Below are positions 42,866-55,039 of a stretch of DNA of 64,000 nucleotides, piece after piece. Position 1 is the stretch's first letter, and the number at the start of each line of letters is the position of its first letter. The stretch covers positions 65,150,839 to 65,214,838 of the forward strand of contig CM037781.1 of assembly GCA_021229015.1 (NCBI GenBank), written 5' to 3'. The DNA is from Solen grandis. Taxonomy: Eukaryota > Mollusca > Bivalvia > Adapedonta > Solenidae. Under the pieces are notes generated by a model. It was not told where the DNA came from. It made no database searches and saw nothing but the letters and a program-made list of their open reading frames with translations. A program made the position numbers and the translations under genes.

Positions 42866-43956
42866 CGTATATGTAACAAATGTGGGTATAAACATTATAT
42901 TTTAAGTTACAGTGTTGTGGTGTGTGTGGAAGTGTTAAAGTAGCTCGTTCACAGACAGTCATTGAATAAGAAATGGATTTTTACTTTACACGTGTATTAC
43001 CCTTACCGATACCAATCTAAAGACGAATGTTCACCCAAGCAAAATCCGTAACTTTTAAAAAATATAGATGGGTTTCCCCATCACAGGCGGTGGCGTCACA
43101 GACGGTATTGAATTTTTAGAATGATAAAGCCTTTTTACTTGGCTGAACTTCACAGTTTGAACTTACGAATTCGTAACCCGGGACTGTTTAAGTCGCAATG
43201 TTGCGAATCTCGTCAGGTGGTACCACAAACCCCTACTTCAAGTATACCGTATTCCATATTTAACCGATTTCGCCGAGGTTGCGTTTAGAAAAATAGCGTT
43301 TTCACGTACAATCTGACCTGCATTTGCCAAGTTTATTTGTCAGGAAACAGAGGACTTCACCAACATTAACGAGGGAGAATAGAAAGTTACTTATCAATAT
43401 CTACCGATCATCCTTTAAGTTATATATTTATATTATTCTGTTTTCGGGACAGTACATTTATTGAACAATAGTAAGCACGTGTTTTGCATGCAAATGAATG
43501 AATATATAATTACGCATTCACTTTTGTACACTTAGTCCAAGAAAAACAATGAGTTCAAGAAAAAGTTAAAAGACCTTCTTAAATACAATTGTACAACAAT
43601 GTATGCGTCATGTTTCAAGACATGACCCCTAACAAGACAGTATGTAAAATATCGTGTTCTGCATCTGATCTTAGATTCCCACATTCAAATGCTTTGATCT
43701 CTGATTAGCTCGCCACCATGCCTCATTATACGCCAAGAATTGATCCGAAGCATTGAACTGTCGAATAGAGATTCAAATTAGCCCGATAGACTTCCAGGGC
43801 AATTGTAGAAATGCTTGGAATTAATAGAAACTTAAATCTTAGAAGCAAATAAAGGAGTTCAATCACCCTTATGACATTCAGAGGAGTTTAAAATTCATAT
43901 TCAGGATTTTTTGTTGTATGAGACCCTTGACACAAAGGTATCATATTGAACTTATC
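42866..43956. other. No gene seen; part of a dispersed block
   Basis: The stretch 43675-43800 (CGCCAAGAATTGATCCG, GAACTGTCGA) weakly resembles blocks at 51680-51720 and 61040-61070. Otherwise nothing recognised. Confidence 0.35.
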
Positions 43957-44155
43957 TACTGTAAAATCATTAATTTTCGTTGACATTAAATTTCGTTGAT
44001 AATGCACCTAAGGGAATTTTGTGGGTTCATTTAATCGTGAATCAATATTCTAAGAAACGTGAGGTCTATATAAGAGACAAGTTTCTGTGGACATAAATGC
44101 CACCACGAAATCGACGAAAAGTAGTGTCCCACGAAAATTCATGATTTTACAGTAC
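43957..44155. mobile_element. MITE with TACTGTAAAATCAT termini
   Basis: Begins TACTGTAAAATCATTAATTT and ends AAATTCATGATTTTACAGTA, inverted repeats of about 24 bp with one mismatch. Further paired blocks (TTTCGTTGA and ACGAAATCGACGAAAA) give weaker pairing inside. 199 bp, noncoding. TA at each end may be part of the target. Confidence 0.8.
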
Positions 44156-44264
44156 TCAAGAAATTTTTTTTAAGTTATGTTCAATTTCTAACAAACGAGA
44201 TATATTTGATTATCATATTGAATTTTGATTGGAGTTTATTAAGGCTATGGATGGGTTTGTTGCC

Positions 44265-44440
44265 CTGATGTGCTGTTCGATATGCTGTTCTAATGCAAAT
44301 CCAGCTTAAATGCAGATGCAGTCGAGCTGCCGATATGCTGTTCGATATGTTGTTCTAATGCAAATGCAGATTTAACCGAACTGCCGATATACTGTTTGAG
44401 ATGCTGTTCGATATTCTGTTCTAATGCAATCCAGCTTAAA
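44265..44440. repeat. Imperfect tandem repeat (GCTGTTCGATATGCTGTTC units)
   Basis: Three diverged units carry TGCTGTTCGATATGCTGTTC, TAATGCAAATNCAGCTTAAA and GAGCTGCCGATA. The minus-strand frame through it (44290-44508) is repetitive and not convincing. Confidence 0.7.
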
Positions 44441-45212
44441 TCCTCATTCACATGATAAGTGACCAGACAAGAAACCAAGAGCGATGAGGAGTTTTCATAA
44501 TGTAGCACACGTACTTGTAATGCATCTTTACATTATTAGTAAAGATTATAGAAGCATCACAAATGTGCATCTACATGTATGCAGATATGTGGCTTTTTTG
44601 TGCATATTTGACTCCACATGTATCTGGTATAACTTTATACAAGTTGATGTTTCATTAACTATTCATTCATGGAGTTGATGAATGGGATTAAATAAAAATA
44701 ATTAGATATTTAATTTAAAAAAGAAAATTGCACTAATTAAATTCACATTTAACGTAACGTGAATATATAAAAATAAACCCGTGCATTTTTTTTTTTATTT
44801 GCAAAATATTTTTAAATTTGAAATTTGTAACTCTCATAACAGGAACAGAATCGAAGTCTAGTTTTATTCCTCATAAACTAAGAAATGCTATGCAAACTGA
44901 CGTCTTTTTTTAAAAAAGGGTTGATAAGTCCAGGAGAATTTTTATAGATAAATCAGAAATGAAATACGTCACTTCTGTCTGATCGATCAGTGAATGCATA
45001 TAATTTAGTCAATTGACTTCAGTAGAATTTTGTTTCATTTAGTTTCAACATGTCGATTGAAATATTTACCAACTATCTATATGTCAATCAAACTTAAATA
45101 TATAAATGACACGGTTTAAGTGTAAAAATGAAGACATCATTAGCTTGTTTTGGTATGATAGAAATTACGATTGCAAGTCTCTTTCTAAGTCATTTATTTT
45201 CTCCGTTTGTAG
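44441..45212. other. No gene seen
   Basis: AT-rich. Confidence 0.4.
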
Positions 45213-45260
45213 GCAATGGTCTGATACCGTATGATCATTTAATCTTTATAAATGAATTAT
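45213..45260 (+). other. Weak candidate terminal exon
   Basis: Good acceptor TTTATTTTCTCCGTTTGTAG ending at 45212, then an open frame NGLIPYDHLIFINEL to TAA. Very short; acceptor quality is the only support. Confidence 0.18.
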
Positions 45261-45360
45261 AAATTCTAATCTTTAACATACTCTATCCAATAATCCAATG
45301 CGAATGGGTAACGGTTTATTGAATTAAAATTTTGAATTATACATTTAAATGCAAGAGACC

Positions 45361-45410
45361 GGTTTTTTTTTTTTTTTTTGGGGGGGGGGGTTGTTTTTTG
45401 TTTTTTTTAC
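45361..45410. repeat. Poly-T, poly-G, T-rich low-complexity tract
   Basis: About 18 T, then about 10 G, then T-rich GTTTTTT. Confidence 0.9.
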
Positions 45411-48090
45411 ATTAAATCATCCAATTTCTTATTTTCGTAATATACAATAGAGAAAGATAAATTATCAGTTGAGAAGAAAAACAAAAGCCAAGAAGATTTT
45501 TGGAATTCATGAACTTTATTCATATAAAGTTAAGTAAATCGGGTCCCAAAACTCATGACCATAATCGTCTAACACCGTGTATGTAGGAACTAAGTCAACT
45601 AGTTATCGGCATTTGAGAGATTTTTAAACAAGCAAATTCGTCGTAAGAAAAAATTCTAAAATAAGTGTCTAAAATTACAATACCTAAATCGTAATGCCCA
45701 TTGGGGTATAAAGACCTTTATTGTAGTGATTAAATTATTACTTGAGTAGGAAATCATATGTGTGTTTGCTTCTCGAATATTCCGTAATAAATCAGTAAAA
45801 TGTGTAAATTTTTTGAATATTTTTAAACGAAATCAATCTAATGTATCATGCAATGTATGTCTTTTTTTCCTCAAATTTAAATTGAAGTAATGATAGTTCA
45901 ACGACTGAACCAGTTTATCAAGTGAAATAAAAGAGAAATCAGATCCGATGGATCTTACGTCAAGCTGTCGTAGATCGTAACGAATCTCTATGCAAATTGT
46001 TCAAATTATAGCTTTATCAGTTTCACGATCCTAATACGTGTTTTGAATCCCGTCTTTTACGTGAGCATGGGAATAGTAAACAACTCTTGTGTGCTCTATA
46101 AGTAATTTAGACTTCGTATGGGAAACGCTTGCTAACCGCATTTGGAGCATTTGGATAGATTAATAAATTTGCATTTGGCTTCAAACCTTGTTTAAGTTGT
46201 TGTTGTTGTTGTTGTTGTATTTTCACTTCTTTATACATTTTACAACAATTTTATAGAAAAGGAGATAAAACTATTCTTGTTGGAAATTTCGTGGACCTTG
46301 GTATGTTAGGTTAAAATAAAATAAAATACCCGGATGTAACCCACGTGTATGAATGTGCGGCATGTATCTCTCCCTGCACAACGTAAAAGAGACCTAGAAC
46401 CAAACACAGCTTGCATTTGTGACCCGGGCACCGGTTTTATATCTATTTAATTGTAGTATACACTATATTTTGTTGACATAATGAAACACTTTAAGTAAAA
46501 ACATGGTTACTATGTAGCTATTAATATGTCCAAGTGCCATTGTTACATGAATGACAGTCAAGCAATACAGTGATGGTTGTTCCTGTCTTAGGACTGACGA
46601 CTGTTAACAGGTCGACAGAAAGAGATAGGAGCTTTGTTGTTGTTATTATGCTGTCTTGGGTTTATTCGTTTACTCGAAATTCATAAACAATGTTTGTGAT
46701 CACAATATCTGAAATGTAACAGAAAAAAGCATTTAACCTGGATCATTAATACCTTGAGGTCCATTTCTATTTTAACTAAAATACATCCTTACAATGGATG
46801 GTAAGGCGCTATAAGTATTATAGTTTATATACATTTCTTTATACATTTGATATATGCATTATTGCCAGTCAACTTTATTTGGACGCATCTTCGTTGGTTG
46901 TTCATATATTTTAATAAAACAAATGTACTTCATGTGTTATTTTGTGTCGAGGAAATACATTTGTGTAACGTACATTTTATATATACTATACAAAAATCTA
47001 TACGCACTGTTTAAGTTTTTAAAAAAATATCTGCAAAACACTGATGGGCCACCAGTAATCAACTGAGCAATATCCCAACAAATATAATCAAATACAGATT
47101 AGTGAAAGCATATTCAACATAGATAGGGAAACAGTCATAACACAGAACGGTGACATGTATCTATAACATCTAGCCTAGTTTAAAAGGTTTCTCATTGCAA
47201 TCCAAGCACGCCGAGCTATTGTTCCTAATTTGATAGACATCGAGGTATAGTGAGATATTTCAATGATAACGTGACCTTATTTTCTAAATTATTCGTAGAT
47301 ATCTAGGTATCAAAAATGCCGTAGCATTTCTTTATAGATATATCACTTCGATCCATGTTACACTAAAACGAGTTGTTGTGTCATTAAAATAATCGCTACT
47401 AGATAATCATATTTTAGATCTGAAAACATTCTGCAAATAGTTTTTTGGGGACTGACAAACTGTGTGTTCTAAAAGATTGGAAGAAATAATTATGGTGGTA
47501 TTTTGTTTTTATTTATCTTATTTTACTCTGTTTTACTTCTCAAAAAAGCAGTGTATACTTTTCATTTCTATTCCCTAAACTAGTAGAACAGAATTATATC
47601 AACTGATTTAATGTGAAAATTGAATGTAAAATTTTACCGTCACTAAGCCGAGATTTCCCTAAAAGTAGGCCAAGAAAAACAGGGAGCAAAAAATATTGCT
47701 CGGATTTGTACTGCACGTGCCATGAAACTTAAATCGGCTTGGCTTTCTTTATGCATGAAGAAGCTCATACACATGTTTGGAATGACTTTGTAAATTAAGA
47801 TGTCTAATTGTGTAAGGTTACAATCTTTTATGTGTTTTTTTTACACTGTGTCACCATGTCATAAAGTATCCTTTTAATTTAAGCAACAATGTTTTTAATT
47901 CTATCTGAAATACTGATTTTGTTCATCGGTTTTAGATGGACGGACGGACCGACGGACAGACAGACAGACAGATAGATTAACAAATCGAGTATAAACTTCA
48001 ATAAAATACGTATTAAGCTATTCAATTACTCTTTCCTTTGCCTCCGAGAAAAACAACACTGATTACAAATAGCTGTGAGTCTGTCATACA
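45411..48090. other. AT-rich DNA, no gene supported
   Basis: Contains a (GTT)n run at about 46197-46218 and a GGACGGACCGACGGACAGAC-type tract at 47936-47976, which usually marks the edge of a mollusc repeat. The ORF at 46854-47066 has no recognised motif. Confidence 0.4.
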
Positions 48091-48094
48091 CTAG

Positions 48095-48255
48095 GAATAT
48101 CCATGCGGTTGTTTCTCTGTGACAATATAACAGACGTGTTCATCAAACATCGTTTAATTACTGACCGATTAATTGCATTGTCCTAAAATATGATACATCA
48201 AATCACAGCTGTAGAGCGACTGACGTGTGACCAACGGCGGTCTTATTACTGTATA
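48095..48255 (+). repeat. Dispersed block shared with 54690-54830
   Basis: Shared order: TCAAACATCGTTTAATTA, GATTAATTGCATTG or CAATTAATGGTGCTT, CCTAAAATATGATNCATC, ACAGNTGTANAGCGACTG and GTGTGACCAA or CTGTGACAAA. Could be an old repeat or paralogous DNA. Confidence 0.5.
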
Positions 48256-49003
48256 CACATATTACCAATGATTGAATTGAACATTACTGTTGATTAAATA
48301 TTGCTACAAACCATATCATTATACGACTTGCTCGCTCAGTATGTTGAAGGAAATAACTCAGCCTACCAATTGTCTAGACAAAAACAGACATAAATCAGAC
48401 TATAAGTATCCTATAGGAATAAAATGTGATGTCACCATGGATACATAAGATGTTGCAACTGCCACTGGAAACAATACGTTATTATTTATTAAAGCTTTTT
48501 ATAGTATTATCTTGGTGTAGGAGTGGCAAAAAAAGAGAGAAAAGAACCAATATTCAAAACACCTATATAACTATGTGTAAAACGAAATAAAAGATTATGA
48601 TTATCGGTTTCAGAGAAGAAAATTTTTATAATGTTCTATATAAAATATAATTTGAAAACTAACCCTTCCATCGGCTGCCTCACGGATTAACTGTGGGTAT
48701 AATTGAGAAGGTATCGTTTAAAGCAAAACGTTGACAACACATTTACTCACACAAACATGATATTCGATAAACATTATTTGACTTATGCATGCACTCTACT
48801 GATTACGCATCACATGTCACGTAATGTGTGTCAGTACTTTCTAACTGCAGCACAGTATTGTTTTATGAAAACATTATAAGACGCTTCATGTGAAAATATT
48901 AACCTTTTAATTTTGAAATGTCACAATGACGTAAAGTAATACACATTTCCCAACAAGGATATTGAATAATACATATAGGATCTTGCATGAATTGTTATTT
49001 TTT
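48256..49003. other. No gene seen
   Basis: AT-rich. Confidence 0.4.
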
Positions 49004-49004
49004 A

Positions 49005-49095
49005 TCAAATTTTACGAAACGAGTTCATGAAAATGATATTAAGCGAGGCTCTGGCGAGCTTAATACTATCCATGAACGAGTTTTGTAAAATTTGA
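49005..49095. repeat. Hairpin with 25-bp stem
   Basis: The left arm TCAAATTTTACGAAACGAGT (49005 onward) and right arm ending GAGTTTTGTAAAATTTGA (49095) are inverted with two mismatches. An inner pair ATTAAGC/GCTTAAT flanks GAGGCTCTGGCGA. It abuts the MITE-like repeat that follows. Confidence 0.75.
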
Positions 49096-49507
49096 TATGA
49101 AATAAAATTTAATGTCAGGTTATTTTTATCATATGACCTATACTGACAATAAATCGCGATTATAACAACAAACAAAAAAGAACATGAATGAACGGACTGT
49201 GAACGAATTACTTTTTGTAATCTAAAACAAAGAAAATAGTTTCAAATAATTAAAGGAAATAACAATTTAACGTGGGTATTTCTCATACATTTTCAACATC
49301 AAATGAATAAATGCATATTTTGATCAAAGTTAGTTGCATCAAACACATTTAATCCAGCTGTATGCTATATACAGAATACACGCGCGTGACGCGGAGTGAT
49401 GTAATTCGGCCTAAAAGTTATACGTAACGTGTTCAATATAAGAAAATATATGTGATAGTTACACGAAACAGGAAACAGCTGTTTAAGCATTATGTCATAT
49501 GATAAAA
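49040..49507 (+). mobile_element. Dispersed MITE-like repeat, copy 2
   Basis: Related to 4955-5403. The inner part 49124-49507 is bounded by TTTTATCATATGAC and its perfect inverse GTCATATGATAAAA. Relative to copy 1 it has small insertions, such as CCAGCTGTATGCTATATACA in the middle. Confidence 0.65.
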
Positions 49508-51380
49508 TTGCATAGACTTAACATACGAGTTTATGTTGTTTACGAACAAACAGAAGATATGCATGTCTACTAAGCTGCTTACATTTTGCCTGTTCATACA
49601 ATACCAGAATGCCACAAATCTTAAGTAAGGCTCCATAAAAAGATGATGCATGTTTTAGCTCAGAATCATGTCTGAGAGAAAGATATATTAGGTTTGAAAT
49701 TCTCGCCAGAAAACAAAATTGATTAAGCGGATGAATTTCAGAACTGATTGTATCTTAAACCAATACATAGTTATTTCTGTGATGGCCCACTTTTAATTAT
49801 TTGGTAAATATATTACCGCTTAATTTTCCTATACAGACCCTAAATTGCGGACACCTTATTGTATCTTAAGCAAATGTTCTATAATGTGAACGGTCATTGG
49901 CTTATGTTTCGGTATGGAATTTAGAAACAGTCTAAAAAAAGATCAATAGATGTATATAAATATACGAGTACTAACATTTTAAATAAATAAATATGCGTGA
50001 TTAAATGCTCGTTAAGCATTATCTTGTTTGTACATAAACTAATCAAATTGGATTTATCGCACTATATTTCTGAAGAGAAATAGAACTTTGACAATAATTA
50101 TTTCACTAGGGTATACATTTTGTTGTTTTCCGGTTATCTTTATTGCAACAAAAATGGCATGTCTTGATGACTGAATGGCATTTACATTTCAAGTTCATTC
50201 TCTTAAGTGTTTAGATTTTTTTTATTCAGATTGATTCTATAATAAATGCCACGAAACGATGTGCGTTGAGGCATAATTCCATCTTATATCAAATGAACTA
50301 GGGATTTCAATTCAATTTCAATTCAATTCTTCTTTATTCAATTCACAAGTTACAAAAGTAACAATGAGTAAAAATGAGTGAAGTACAAAAACAAATTCAA
50401 AATATCCGTTCGGTGGGTGATGATTGTAATGAGAAATATAGAGAGATGCCTCAACCGTTGAAGAAGAGAGAGAGAGAGAGAGATCATGGGGAAAGTTCAA
50501 ATCCAGCAACTCTTTCATAGCAGTTACCCTATTAATGGTGGTTTTCTTCATTCGGTTGAATACATAACTGCACCACGAACGAACTAAGTGCGATCAAAAT
50601 TAATTAAGTAAGAAATATAAAATCAATAACAAAAAAATGAAATCATTTTCAACAGTTATTTCCATTCATAAGCTTGGAACAAAAGTTATTTCCTTGCTAA
50701 TGACACATTCTCGTTATGCAGCATGCTCTGCTAACAATTTCAGGTGTGCCAGAATTGGAAAATAAAAATGCAAAAATGTGGTAAAGAAACAGGGACGTGA
50801 ATGAAATGCTATTCTTTACTTCTGAACCGGACATAATTCATTCCGGAAATCAAGTACAAGTAACTTTACAAATTTCGAATAAGTTTACCCCTATATGTGT
50901 CTTGCCGAGATCGTTTGATGAATAAGTCATTCATATTATAGAAACTCGTACTTATCATGACCTCTGTACGTATAACGTCAATACGATACTTAAAATTGAT
51001 TCAAGTATTTGGTTTGATTTGAATCAGCCTGGATTTGAAAAGGAGATCGTAACCATAAATAAAACTCAAATTAGTTCAGTGATGTAGAATAAATGCAAAA
51101 CTATAAATGAACGGTATTAGAAAATAAAAGAGAGATATCAAAAATTAGTAAAACAAAGTATTAAAGCATTTGTATCCTTTTTTAATAAGGTGAAGCAGGG
51201 CCTGGAATATTATAAGCGATACAATTATATTCTACTGAGATATAACGTGTATAAATAAATATAAGTACTTGGTCTCGAAAGACTCAGAGCTCAAATCTAG
51301 GGACATGCACCAGCATGGTCTGTTAAACCACGAGTCAGAACGTGCATTACATAATCATTGCAATATTGGATTAGTTATAC
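49508..51380. other. No gene seen
   Basis: AT-rich, with a (GA)n run at about 50465-50482. The segment 50230-50270 (AATGCCACGAAACGATGTGCG) resembles 59254-59290. Confidence 0.4.
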
Positions 51381-51520
51381 TAATCCCTCTCGATGGTTCC
51401 TGGGTTGGACCAGTACTTTGCGCCCGGGAATGGCATGAAGAATTCTTGCCTCCAACGGGGTTCGAACCCACAACCTTCGGATCCGTAATCGGATACGTTA
51501 CCACTAGACCACGGCGCCCT
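51381..51520 (-). mobile_element. tRNA-derived SINE, family B (copy 2, short)
   Basis: The minus strand starts with a well-preserved tRNA-like head (GGCGCCGTGGTCTAGTGGTA, B box GGGTTCGAACCCC). It ends with CCATCGAGAGGGATTAGTAT, the same 3' block as the 42680-42865 copy. The body between is much shorter. Confidence 0.7.
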
Positions 51521-51599
51521 AAATATTGAATGATTAAGACTACAAGACTGTTATAAATTAGAATGACATATAACGACTGATGTAACAGAATCCTAAATT

Positions 51600-51835
51600 C
51601 AGTATCGGTTTTCAGCCTTTCCATTCAACCATTTAACATTAATCTCCCTCTCTCAATATCATCCCGCCTGTCTCCCTCAAGATTCGCCAAGAGTTCATCC
51701 GACTTATATAGCTGTCAATAACATACTATTACACACTTTTCTACAAATGAACCATTTAATCTGAATCGAATCTCTGAAGATCTCATCGCAACAAGTTATG
51801 TCGTATTCTTTAAGAAATATATACACATTTTGAGA
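51600..51835 (+). repeat. Dispersed block shared with 60940-61180
   Basis: Shared order: CAGTATCGGTTTTCAG, TTTCCATTCAACCATTTAAC or TCCTTTCAGCCATTTCAC, CGCCTGTCTCCCTC or CGCCTGCCTGCCTC, GATCCGATTTATA-like, TTCTACAAATGA and CATTTAATCTGAATCGAATC. Noncoding. Confidence 0.55.
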
Positions 51836-51871
51836 ATTGAAGTGATAGAGAGATAACTTAAATCTACAATA

Positions 51872-52015
51872 ATGTCGAAACTAAGTGAACTTATCATCGA
51901 CCGTCAATTGTATGTGTTGCAAGTTGCTGATGATGTTGATTTTTTCTCACCACCCAAACGCAAAAAGCTTGTGATTTCTTTAGTTGTAGTCTGGACAACT
52001 GGACGGATGGTTTAA
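51872..52015 (+). other. Small ORF of 47 codons
   Basis: ATG at 51872 to TAA at 52013-52015, reading MSKLSELIIDRQLYVLQVAD, then DVDFFSPPKRKKLVISLVVV and WTTGRMV. It has a charged N-terminus, a basic PPKRKK patch and a hydrophobic stretch. The composition is better than most frames here, but no family is recognised and there are no supporting signals. Confidence 0.2.
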
Positions 52016-52374
52016 AGGCAAACAAGAAAACAATTTGAAATGCAAAAATATATATAACAAATATGCAGATGAAATCTATTGCAAATGACGTAAAACTTTT
52101 TTTTATAAGAATTATGTAAATCCTCTAAATAATTTTCAGAAATAAAGGCAAAGTGAAATCAAATATATCGAACATGAAAAAAATGTATGATTATAGAAAT
52201 TATCTTGTATCGTGTACTTTGAGATATTATGCTTGTTACGTGTAATTAGATGCCGATGTACGAATACTGCCGGTACAGTTCTAACAGATATGTTAGGTAA
52301 ACTTCTAAATGATACAGTAAAAATAGCTCTTCCTCGTTGAAAGCTCTAAAGGCACACTGCCATTAACACCGATT

Positions 52375-52704
52375 TTGGGATTAAGAGCGATTTTAAATTT
52401 TCAGGGTAGTAACTATGCAGCAGTTCTCTTGCCTTTTTTTTTTGTAATTTATTACACTTTACGCTGTTCTAAACAAACGTGCCCGGTAAGCAGTGAACAC
52501 ATGTCATTTCAATTATCTCTGCTAAAATCGATCGATATTACACATAAAAAAATGAATTGTCTAATCCGTATAGCTAGGACACAAAATCTGCTTAACACTG
52601 ACAGATTGGGTTGTTATCTGGATGTAAATGAGTCCCCAAGCGTCAAAAATCAAGACCATTTTTCACAAAGAAGGCATGTAAAGCGAGGCAGCGACCTAAA
52701 TTAA
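52375..52704 (+). other. Unclassified open frame, about 109 codons
   Basis: Open from a TTG codon, no ATG near the start. Begins near the block AAAGGCACACTGCC, which looks like a repeat edge. Six Cys, no recognised domain. A T run interrupts composition at about 52431-52443. Likely chance or repeat-derived. Confidence 0.15.
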
Positions 52705-52767
52705 AATCTATTTTTTTAATACGAGTGTAAGTGTAATGAAAGTGGTGTAACGTGCAAACTCGAGCGG

Positions 52768-52768
<1 letters not shown>

Positions 52769-52816
<48 letters not shown>
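52769..52816. repeat. (AT)n microsatellite
   Basis: About 23 AT units. Confidence 0.95.
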
Positions 52817-52817
<1 letters not shown>

Positions 52818-53219
52818 CACAAATTAATATTAACAATGATATTTTTTCTTGGGACTTTCCTAGCCTATGACTGATGGAACATTTGGTGATATGCGCAGAA
52901 AAAACACTTGATTAAAAATTTAAAACTAGAGCTATCACTGAAGGTGATTAATACCCCCGCAAAAATGCTTTAATACAGGAGAAGCCAGACTCCAGGCGGA
53001 GCATAGATAAGAACCTGTATACATAGTATATTGGTTATGATAGAAAGTCAGTAATAAGTAAGTAAAGTCTGTTTAAAGTGGATAGAGAGTCAGTTTTGGT
53101 TGTTTGGCACAGTAGTTTAAAAGTGTAGAGTTACAGTTCTTGGACACTGCACTTCTCCTAGTCGCCATTTGTTTACAATTTAAGTTGCAAGTCAAAACCA
53201 TGTATTATATTCGAGTATT

Positions 53220-53480
53220 GATTAAGAAATATAGAAGAATTTTGCGTCACAAGATATTAAGAGTCGAATCAGGGGCAATAACTCTATAATCCTTGAGATA
53301 ACCCAAGTGAAATTTATGTCATACACCTTTCCACATGATTATCAATGCACACACAAAATTTGAACCGAATTGGTTAAGAAATGCAGAGAAGTTCACGTCA
53401 CAAGATATTAAGAGTCGGATCAGGGGCAATAACTCTGTAATCCTTGAGATAATTGAAGTGAAATTTATGTCACGCATGTT
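53220..53480. repeat. 151-bp tandem duplication
   Basis: CACAAGATATTAAGAGTCGA and ATCAGGGGCAATAACTCT occur at about 53250 and 53401. Each unit continues TAATCCTTGAGATAA and AAGTGAAATTTATGTCA. Confidence 0.8.
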
Positions 53481-54689
53481 ACTAGTCAAACGGTTACTGA
53501 TTTGATTTTAACTAAGTTAATACTCGTTATTATCTTGGTTGAAACTCTTAAACCTTAAAACAAAACATACAAAATATGAATTTTGTATATTGTAATTAAA
53601 CAAGTTTGATTCAAATGTTTATTGTTCTCAAAAGAACTGAAGGACAAATCATTAACTTAAAATTCAAATTAATCATTTTTACAGAGTTAAACATATGGAA
53701 AAGGGTTGAGACTTCTTGCTAAATTTGCTTTATATGTATTCTTTCATATGAACAAAATTTCGAGTAGCTTCGTTTCAGTTGCAAAATGCAATGCATATTT
53801 TTAACGAGAATCTTTAATATATTTCATTTTTCTGTGGCATAAAGATCAATTGATCATCACATGAAATATCGAATTTCTGGGGCCTGGGAAATTAACATTA
53901 TACGAGCTTTTGAGATTGATAACTTAGATTCAAGGTTTCATTATATCTTATCGAATAGCATTATAATGTTGTGATAAATTCAAAATCTATGTAACGTAAT
54001 ATGAATTGAAACGGTTAATTATTCTGAAAATTTCAGATATATTGCATATGAAAAATAATACTTTTATTTTTTAGTACATGCATCAATTATTAAACACAAA
54101 CACATTTGTTTACAAAAAGAGAAAAATATTAATGTCAGACTGAAGAATATACAATGTATAATAAATTAAGATTATTTATATTTCGGTTTAACTGAAAGAT
54201 ATCCGCAACAAATGAACAGATTATTCGAAAACAGGACTAATAAAATTATAAATACTACCAACCATTATTCTTGAAAATTAATCAACACATAGGAGTGTTG
54301 TTTTGAATAAATATGTTGATTTTCCAGAAGGAAATAATACAATAAATAAGTATCGCAATAACAATATGGCGATTATTCAAACGTCTATAATGTAGAACTT
54401 GCTAAAAATCATGTTTTTTTCCTTGAGAAAGGCATACTTTTGTCGAAATATTGAATTAGAATGAATTTAATTATTTATTATATAATCAACACGTTATACG
54501 TACTGTTTACTTGTTTTTATTATCCGCAACGAATTTATTTGCACAGACAATCAGACAGAAAAACATATGCGTAGGTTCATGTAAACGAATCAACAAATTT
54601 AATCAAAATATTAGATAATTGATTGCAGACATTGATAACATAAAGTCTGTCGTAATATGCTTTAGACATCGATAAGTATGGCTGTCTGG
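53481..54689. other. No gene seen
   Basis: Very AT-rich. No recognisable feature. Confidence 0.4.
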
Positions 54690-54830
54690 ACCATTATGGC
54701 AAACGTATTAATCAAACATCGTTTAATTAATCACCAATTAATGGTGCTTCCCTAAAATATGATGCATCGAATTACAGTTGTAAAGCGACTGGCCTGTGAC
54801 AAATATCGCTCTTATTATTAAAGGTTGAAT
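54690..54830 (+). repeat. Dispersed block shared with 48095-48255
   Basis: See the partner entry for the shared blocks. Same orientation. Confidence 0.5.
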
Positions 54831-55039
54831 TGATATAGCATATAAGCATGTCATTACATGAGATCGAGAACGAGGCTGTTGGCAGTAAACATGAAAATAG
54901 ATGTGCTCCGGGGAAAATCCTTCAAATAAGAGTCTTTGTGTGATTTATTTTTGTTTGTTGTTGACTTGAGTGCCACTACTTCTATCATAAATAATATTAT
55001 ATAATAATAATAATATATAATGCTAATATATTGTTACGC

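Noticed and set aside
51381..51520. Possible functional tRNA gene
   Set aside because: The A and B boxes and T arm are good, but the anticodon arm does not form a clean 5-bp stem with a 7-base loop and the sequence continues into a SINE body.
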